Source: Candidatus Poribacteria bacterium (lineage in GTDB: Bacteria > Poribacteria > WGA-4E > WGA-3G). From it: 10,559 bases of DNA. Positions 5,834 through 10,559 of this stretch are shown piece by piece. A model generated the notes under the pieces. That model ran no database searches, had not been told where the DNA came from, and saw only the letters and a program-made list of their open reading frames with translations. Positions within the stretch are counted from its first letter, which is position 1; each line of letters starts with the position of its first letter. The stretch lies in NCBI GenBank assembly GCA_009845505.1, contig VXZL01000655.1, forward strand, positions 1 through 10,559, given 5' to 3'. Made by a program: the position numbers and the translations under genes.

Positions 5834-7744
5834 CTACCATATAAACCGATACATCGGCTTCTCTAAGAAGATACCGAGAAGTCCCCAAACACTTCCGACC
5901 AAGAACTCTCCGAGAATCAGTCCTAAAAAGAACGGCGCAACCCGCCGAAACGTCTGGATGCCACCGAAACGCAGAATGGCTAACTTGATGAAATAACTGA
6001 TAAAGACGGAGAACCAGAAAAAATTCACTGCCCACGTTCCAGAGATTGCATACCCGATCGGATACAGGGGCCACCAGAAAAATCGAAGTCGAATCAAGGT
6101 CAGACCAAACGCAAACAGAAGTCCACAGACCATAGCAATTACGGACGGAATGTTCACAGGCATCGGGTTTGTGAGCCAATTCTGTGTGCGATTAAACACA
6201 GAACCCGACCAGACTTCAATCGCTCCACTCTCATAACCGATATGAAGTGCGCCCCAAAACGCAGCAAAAGGACTTAGCACCATCGCAAGGAACATAGCAA
6301 TTGCAATGCGGCGTGGCGAACTTCGAGAGCGTTCTGCCAATTTTAAACCCTCTAACTGATGTGGCATGGTATTGCCACGATACGCACGGTTGAAGCAGAA
6401 CACGAGCGAAAAGAGTGCCAAATTCTGTCCACCCAGCCGACGCATTCCGAATATTTTGGGGAGCAGCACATCGGGTCCCATGGAACGCAAATCGTGGATC
6501 GGTGGACCCAACTCAGCACGGACGCGGGTAATCACGGTCACCGTCGTCAGATGGATCGCAAAGACAAGCACTGCGACCCACAAAGACATGCCCGCCATCC
6601 ACCAAAAACCCGCCAATAGCAGAAATCCACCGATGAGCCCTAAGACCGCAGCACGGTAGGAAATCGGTTCTTTTGCTGCCTTTTCTTTCTTTCCACGCCA
6701 CGCCTGTCTGAGAACGTCTCTGAGATGGTGCCGCGCACTCCATAACGCCATGCCTAACACACCGACACAGACCCCAAAGGACTGGTCAAAAATGAACGGG
6801 AACCCCGGAATCCGTTGCAAGCCAGCGATACTGCCGAAAATCATCTCGAATTTCCAGAAAATGTAGAAGAACCAGAACGTAAACGAAAGATCCAACGGGA
6901 TGAAGTACGCCATTCCGATAACGAACGGGAAGAAAACAATCGGGGTCCAGCCAATCGCGTTCCAAGGTTTCGTTGTAAAGAGCGGACGTAAATCGTAGAA
7001 TTCGCCGCCGAGTCCAGGGAAGTTTGGAAACAAAAAATGGAGTCCATTCACGACATCTATTCCGCCTGCGAGAATTATCCCAACCCACAGCGGTTTTGAC
7101 CGAAAGAAACGCGCCGTTGTCATCTGATAGGGTAACTCAATGATCGGATAGCTAAGCCTTTCGACTTCAATCCACTGTCTGCGTAGAATAACGTTGATGC
7201 AAAATGTTGTGGAAAGGAGGACGATGATAAACCCACTCCACGCCAGCGTAGGTTTCCACCACATTTGGAGATGTGGCTGTAGATAGAGGCTCGACTCGCC
7301 TGTAAAGTAGACGGTCAATTTATTTTTATCCGTCAGCGCAAGCCAGTCTGGGATATAACGATGAAAAAGCGTGCTCCACTCGTTTTCCTCTGTCGCCAGC
7401 CATCCAACCGTGGCAATATTGGTAATAATTACCTCAAACAGATCGTGTCCACAGATGGCTGAGGCGACGGACAGCATCGCATAGAGTGTTAGGAGTTCGC
7501 CTTGGGTGAGTGCGGCACGTGGTGCGAATCGGTGCAGGGCTGTATTGAGGGCTATCAGGACGGCAAGTGCGAAGATGGTATTGAAAAAGAGGGACATCGT
7601 TGTTGGAAAGCCTTGATCCCAACGCAGCGATGCGAAGACCCAATAGTTATTGAAGGGGATCAGCAGGAGTCCAAGCCAAATAATCCGCCACCGGATTTTT
7701 CGGTGAGATGCAGACGTAGCAAAGGGGAAAGAGCGTCGCAGCAT
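5834..7744 (-). CDS. DUF6785/OPT-like polytopic membrane protein
   Basis: The 636-residue protein is very hydrophobic with about 13-14 likely membrane helices (for example near 20-38, 50-70, 168-187, 219-236, 266-283, 365-385, 387-405, 480-500, 533-551 and 602-625). I recognise the style of the uncharacterised DUF6785/DUF6784 proteins, distantly like oligopeptide transporters (OPT). Supporting segments are VERLSYPIIELPY (194-206), PLDLSFTFWFFY (283-294), RVRAELGPPIHDL (407-419) and FNRAYRGNTMPHQLEGLKLA (451-470). A basic loop at 338-360 is probably cytoplasmic. The substrate is unknown; peptide or small-molecule transport is inference from the OPT resemblance only. The ATG at 7744 follows a near-consensus promoter and lacks a strong ribosome binding site. 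The gene is transcribed away from the TPR genes and appears to be alone in its unit. Confidence 0.78.
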   Translation of the reverse strand: MLRRSFPFATSASHRKIRWRIIWLGLLLIPFNNYWVFASLRWDQGFPTTMSLFFNTIFALAVLIALNTALHRFAPRAALTQGELLTLYAMLSVASAICGHDLFEVIITNIATVGWLATEENEWSTLFHRYIPDWLALTDKNKLTVYFTGESSLYLQPHLQMWWKPTLAWSGFIIVLLSTTFCINVILRRQWIEVERLSYPIIELPYQMTTARFFRSKPLWVGIILAGGIDVVNGLHFLFPNFPGLGGEFYDLRPLFTTKPWNAIGWTPIVFFPFVIGMAYFIPLDLSFTFWFFYIFWKFEMIFGSIAGLQRIPGFPFIFDQSFGVCVGVLGMALWSARHHLRDVLRQAWRGKKEKAAKEPISYRAAVLGLIGGFLLLAGFWWMAGMSLWVAVLVFAIHLTTVTVITRVRAELGPPIHDLRSMGPDVLLPKIFGMRRLGGQNLALFSLVFCFNRAYRGNTMPHQLEGLKLAERSRSSPRRIAIAMFLAMVLSPFAAFWGALHIGYESGAIEVWSGSVFNRTQNWLTNPMPVNIPSVIAMVCGLLFAFGLTLIRLRFFWWPLYPIGYAISGTWAVNFFWFSVFISYFIKLAILRFGGIQTFRRVAPFFLGLILGEFLVGSVWGLLGIFLEKPMYRFIW

Positions 7745-7794
7745 AGAGGGTACCCGTCAGGATGCGTGAGATTTTCAGCCCGAACCGCGACGCT

Positions 7795-7823
7795 ATTATA
7801 CCTCAGAATCGAACCTGACTCAA
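7795..7823 (-). promoter_or_regulatory. Sigma70-like promoter for the DUF6785-type membrane protein
   Basis: On the minus strand TTGAGT (7823-7818) is followed by a 17-base spacer and a perfect TATAAT (7800-7795). The start codon is about 50 bases downstream. It is back to back with the rightward promoter, the two -35 boxes being 11 bases apart, so one regulator could control both. Confidence 0.6.
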
Positions 7824-7834
7824 CAAATTTTTCC

Positions 7835-7863
7835 TTGAAAAAATAAAGAAAATCTGGTAAAAT
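7835..7863 (+). promoter_or_regulatory. Sigma70-like promoter for the TPR gene pair
   Basis: TTGAAA (7835-7840), a 17-base A-rich spacer, and TAAAAT (7858-7863) preceded by TG one base upstream (extended -10). The expected transcription start near 7870 gives a leader of about 34 bases before the ATG at 7904, which supports that start. AAGG at 7886-7889 is a weak, distant ribosome binding site. Confidence 0.6.
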
Positions 7864-7903
7864 AAGCCCTAAATTATCCAAGTTCAAGGCAACCGTTTTT
7901 AAC

Positions 7904-10105
7904 ATGAACGCTATAAAAGAAGCGCACTATAACCTCGGTATCGCTTATCTGGAAGCCGGACAATACAACAGAGCCATCCCTGAATTTGAAGCCGCCATAA
8001 AACTGGATGTGAATTTTATAGAGGGGCACTGCGCGCTCTGCCGTGCCTATCTCGAACAGGGCGAACTGGAGAAGGCGAGTAGTGCGGTCACAACGGCACT
8101 GGAACTTGACGCTACTCACCAACCGACGCTGCTCCTCCATGGCACCATAACGGAAGCTTATCACGACAAGGGCAAAACCTACTTAGATGGCGGACGTTAC
8201 ACTGAAGCGGTTACAGCATTTCAGCAAGCGATAACGCTTGACGCGGATTTAGGGGATAACCCGCAGAAATCTCCTCTGGAAAAGACGCATATCCATGCCC
8301 ATTTGGGTGCTGCCTACATCGGTATGAAGGCGTATCAAAACGCCATCGATGCATTGCAAAACGCGATTGCCCTTGATCCAGATCTTGTTGATGCACATTA
8401 TAACCTCGGTCGTGCCTACATTGAACAGGGACACTCTGACAAAGCGATTCCGCATCTGGAACGTGCCATAGCGATTTCTCCAAATCTCAAGAGCGCACAC
8501 TACAACCTCGCACGTGCCCACCGAGCATCGGGTAATTTGGAAGCGGCAACACACGCTGTCACGGAAACATTAAGGATTGATCCGAGTTATCAACCTGCCC
8601 ACGAACTCGCGAACACAATAAAGCAAGCACATTACAATAGAGGCATCACTTATCTCAACGATGAACGCTATAGCGAAGCCGTCACAGCCTTTCAAAGCGC
8701 GATAACGCTCGATCCTGACTTTACAGCTGCCCACTACAACTTAGGATTAACCTTCCTCAAGATGGAGTCGTATCCTCGCGCTGTAGATGCGCTTCAGAAA
8801 ACGATAACGTTGGATCCGACTTATGTCGCTGCACACCATTCCCTTGCACTCGCTTATCTCGGTCAACAGGAACTTGGAAAAGCAAGAGATACGGCAAGAA
8901 ACGGTTTGGCGGTTGATCCGAATTATCAACCACTTATTTCGTTTTTGGCAGCGGTTGATCCAAGCTTCACTGCATCGCCACAAGAAACGGAAACCGCCGC
9001 GCCGCCAGAACCGGAACAACCTATAGTCTCACCAGTTGATGTAAAGCCGAAGCAAGAGACCCATTACGAACTCGGTATCGTTTATCGGGATGCGAAAATG
9101 TACACTGAAGCGATTGCGGAGTTCCAAAAGGCGATAACTGTGGATCCGAACTTTGTAGCTGCACACACGAGTTTAGGTGAAGTCTATCTTGAAACCGGAA
9201 ATCTCAAGGATGCAGAAAACGCAGCGAACGCGGCGTTAAAAATCGATGCTAACTCTCAACCAGCGCGTCAACTTTTAGAGGCTATAAAACGTGCACGTCC
9301 CACTTCGAGTCCAGCGAAAGCACCTGAACAGACAACAGCTCTTGATATACCGAACAAGCAGCGAGACTTAGAACGCGGTATGATTTTCCTTAACAACAGG
9401 CAGTATAATCAAGCCGCTGCGGCATTCAAACGGGTGATAAAGGCAGACCCTAATTCGGTAGAGGCACACTATGGATTAGGGCAGGCTTACCTCGGAATAG
9501 AAGCATTCGATGATGCAGAAGCTGCAGCAAACGAAGCGTTAAGGCGAAATCCAAAGCATCCGCCCACACGTGAATTGATCCAACTGATAAAGTTCGCCAA
9601 AAATAGAGAGAAAAATCGGGGAAAACGGAGGACAATTCTGAGGTATGCTGTGATTTTGGGGGTGATTGCGCTCGGTATTTTCGCAGGCATAGGGTTTGAA
9701 ATCATCCCCTGGCCCGATCCGATGCCTCCAATTATCTCAATAGCAGCCTCTTTGGAGGAACCGTCTGGAAACGACTTCCTTGATGCCGATGAAACAGGAT
9801 ATATTAGACTCACTATCAGCAATAAAGGTGGTACAGCACGCAATGTAGAACTTAGACTTGAGCCGCGTGAACGCACATCTTTTGCAGGGTTAACGTTTAT
9901 AAAACCAACACTGATTTCTGAGTTAAAAAAAAAGAGTATAGAGACTATTAGAATCCGTGTAACCGCAGCGAAAAAAATACAAGGGCGGGAACAGTCCTTG
10001 CAAGTCCAATTGCTTGATATGGATAAAATATTCCTCGCAACAAAAGATTTCACCTTCAAGATTATACCGCAAACACCAAGACCAGAGCCACCAAGGGGGC
10101 GATAA
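7904..10105 (+). CDS. TPR protein with one membrane helix and C-terminal beta domain
   Basis: The 733-residue protein carries about 13 tetratricopeptide repeats, starting at residue 6, in five blocks (6-83, 84-240, 241-350, 386-462, 487-563), with Pro/Glu- and Pro/Ala-rich linkers at about 353-385 and 464-486. TPRs bind partner proteins. A highly basic segment (566-580) precedes a single membrane helix at 581-598. By the positive-inside rule the TPRs are cytoplasmic and the last 135 residues lie outside. That tail contains SGNDFLDADE (621-630) and TISNKGGTARNVELRL, a pattern like CARDB/Ig-type beta domains. There is no signal peptide and no enzyme motif. The ATG at 7904 fits the promoter position; no ATG, GTG or TTG start lies in frame between that promoter and 7904. 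Its stop overlaps the next TPR gene as TAATG, so they form an operon. Role is probably an envelope scaffold; the specific process is unknown. Confidence 0.85.
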   Translation: MNAIKEAHYNLGIAYLEAGQYNRAIPEFEAAIKLDVNFIEGHCALCRAYLEQGELEKASSAVTTALELDATHQPTLLLHGTITEAYHDKGKTYLDGGRYTEAVTAFQQAITLDADLGDNPQKSPLEKTHIHAHLGAAYIGMKAYQNAIDALQNAIALDPDLVDAHYNLGRAYIEQGHSDKAIPHLERAIAISPNLKSAHYNLARAHRASGNLEAATHAVTETLRIDPSYQPAHELANTIKQAHYNRGITYLNDERYSEAVTAFQSAITLDPDFTAAHYNLGLTFLKMESYPRAVDALQKTITLDPTYVAAHHSLALAYLGQQELGKARDTARNGLAVDPNYQPLISFLAAVDPSFTASPQETETAAPPEPEQPIVSPVDVKPKQETHYELGIVYRDAKMYTEAIAEFQKAITVDPNFVAAHTSLGEVYLETGNLKDAENAANAALKIDANSQPARQLLEAIKRARPTSSPAKAPEQTTALDIPNKQRDLERGMIFLNNRQYNQAAAAFKRVIKADPNSVEAHYGLGQAYLGIEAFDDAEAAANEALRRNPKHPPTRELIQLIKFAKNREKNRGKRRTILRYAVILGVIALGIFAGIGFEIIPWPDPMPPIISIAASLEEPSGNDFLDADETGYIRLTISNKGGTARNVELRLEPRERTSFAGLTFIKPTLISELKKKSIETIRIRVTAAKKIQGREQSLQVQLLDMDKIFLATKDFTFKIIPQTPRPEPPRGR
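7919..9595 (+). repeat. Tandem TPR units in higher-order blocks
   Basis: Units of 34 codons repeat within the coding region. Several blocks end in a similar unit with the pattern QPA-x-EL followed by IK, then AHYN restarting the next block (residues 228-246 are the clearest; compare 73-94, 452-463 and 553-563). At DNA level the phrase GCGATAACGCT recurs at 8228 and 8699, with close variants near 8802 and 9132. This suggests growth by duplication of multi-TPR blocks. Copies have diverged, so they are not recent. Confidence 0.65.
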
Positions 10106-10559
10106 TGAACAATAGGACATTGGGTATTATCGGCGGAGTCGCTTTAGTTCTTGCCATCCTCGCGCCATTCGTATTAGGAAATGCTAACAAGGTTAAGAAG
10201 TTTTTTGAAGAAGCTGAAATGCTGTATGAGCGTGAAGACTACGAGATAGCGATCACAAAATACACGAAGGCACTACAAGAATCGGAGAAAATTGGAGCGA
10301 AGACTGAAGCCATTGATACGTATTTCACCACCCTCGTCAATCTCAAAATTGCGTGGTGTTACTACAAACTTGCTGAAAACACAAGCGATGTCAGACATAA
10401 CCAACAGGCCCTCGTACATATCAAAAAAGTTGCGTCAGATACACAAGTAGCCAAATATCAAGAAGAGCTCACCTACTTGTGGGCAGAGAATCTTTACGCA
10501 ATTGAAGAGCATAATCAAGCAAAATTTAAATTCGCCCAATTGATAGAAAAATTTCCAAA
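10105..10559 (+). CDS. Exported TPR protein, 3' end beyond window
   Basis: The frame starts at the ATG overlapping the preceding stop (TAATG), with AAGGGGG about six bases upstream as a good ribosome binding site, and stays open to the window end (151 codons visible). Residues 1-27 look like a Sec signal peptide: Arg4, a hydrophobic core at 6-24, and GNA before a probable cleavage after Ala27; an uncleaved anchor is possible. No lipobox cysteine is seen. The mature part begins with a helical TPR-like unit (about 29-60, with AEMLYEREDYEIAITKYTKAL) and a second one near the end (YLWAENLYAIEEHNQAKFKF then LIEKFP), similar in style to the BamD/YbgF type of periplasmic TPRs. It is therefore probably periplasmic or envelope-facing, opposite to the cytoplasmic TPRs of the upstream gene. 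Function unknown. Confidence 0.82.
   Translation, partial: MNNRTLGIIGGVALVLAILAPFVLGNANKVKKFFEEAEMLYEREDYEIAITKYTKALQESEKIGAKTEAIDTYFTTLVNLKIAWCYYKLAENTSDVRHNQQALVHIKKVASDTQVAKYQEELTYLWAENLYAIEEHNQAKFKFAQLIEKFP

Noticed and set aside
9487..10059. Minus-strand open frame of 190 codons inside the TPR gene
   Set aside because: It mirrors the coding frame of a confirmed TPR/membrane-helix protein and its apparent hydrophobic parts are reversed images of that gene.

Overview
The window looks like a piece of a bacterial chromosome of moderate GC, carrying mostly housekeeping and envelope genes. It holds eight complete coding regions and two that are cut by the window edges. No rRNA, tRNA, CRISPR array, insertion sequence or phage gene was seen. 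The mix of an uncommon giant membrane protein of the DUF6785/OPT-like type, a diverged YchF-like GTPase and long TPR proteins suggests a little-studied phylum; Candidatus Poribacteria or a related group is my best guess from gene style, but this is inference and no marker gene settles it.

Layout. Bases 1-1040 (+) hold the 3-isopropylmalate dehydrogenase of leucine synthesis, missing its first few codons. It converges with no spacer on a minus-strand pair: a small single-pass membrane protein of unknown function (2226-1837) followed by a class I SAM-dependent methyltransferase (1802-1041). A short divergent region, with a good minus-strand promoter, separates that pair from a plus-strand YchF/OLA1-like P-loop NTPase (2323-3417). 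This gene in turn converges, with an 11-base overlap, on a minus-strand operon running tyrA (prephenate dehydrogenase), cmk (cytidylate kinase), plsC (lysophosphatidate acyltransferase). tyrA and cmk overlap by four bases. A hairpin plus T-run sits between cmk and plsC. A strong sigma70-type promoter lies upstream of tyrA.

The right-hand half is built around a divergent promoter region (7745-7903). Leftward it drives a 636-residue polytopic membrane protein of the DUF6785/OPT-like group. Rightward it drives a 733-residue protein with about 13 TPR repeats, one transmembrane helix and a C-terminal, probably extracytoplasmic beta domain. That gene is translationally coupled (TAATG) to a second, exported TPR protein that runs off the window at 10559. 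The two TPR proteins together look like a scaffold on both sides of the membrane, and this is the least explained part of the window.

No gene-free stretch exceeds 300 bases; the largest gaps are 5674-5833 and 7745-7903 and both contain promoters. Functional calls rest on motif recognition by eye.
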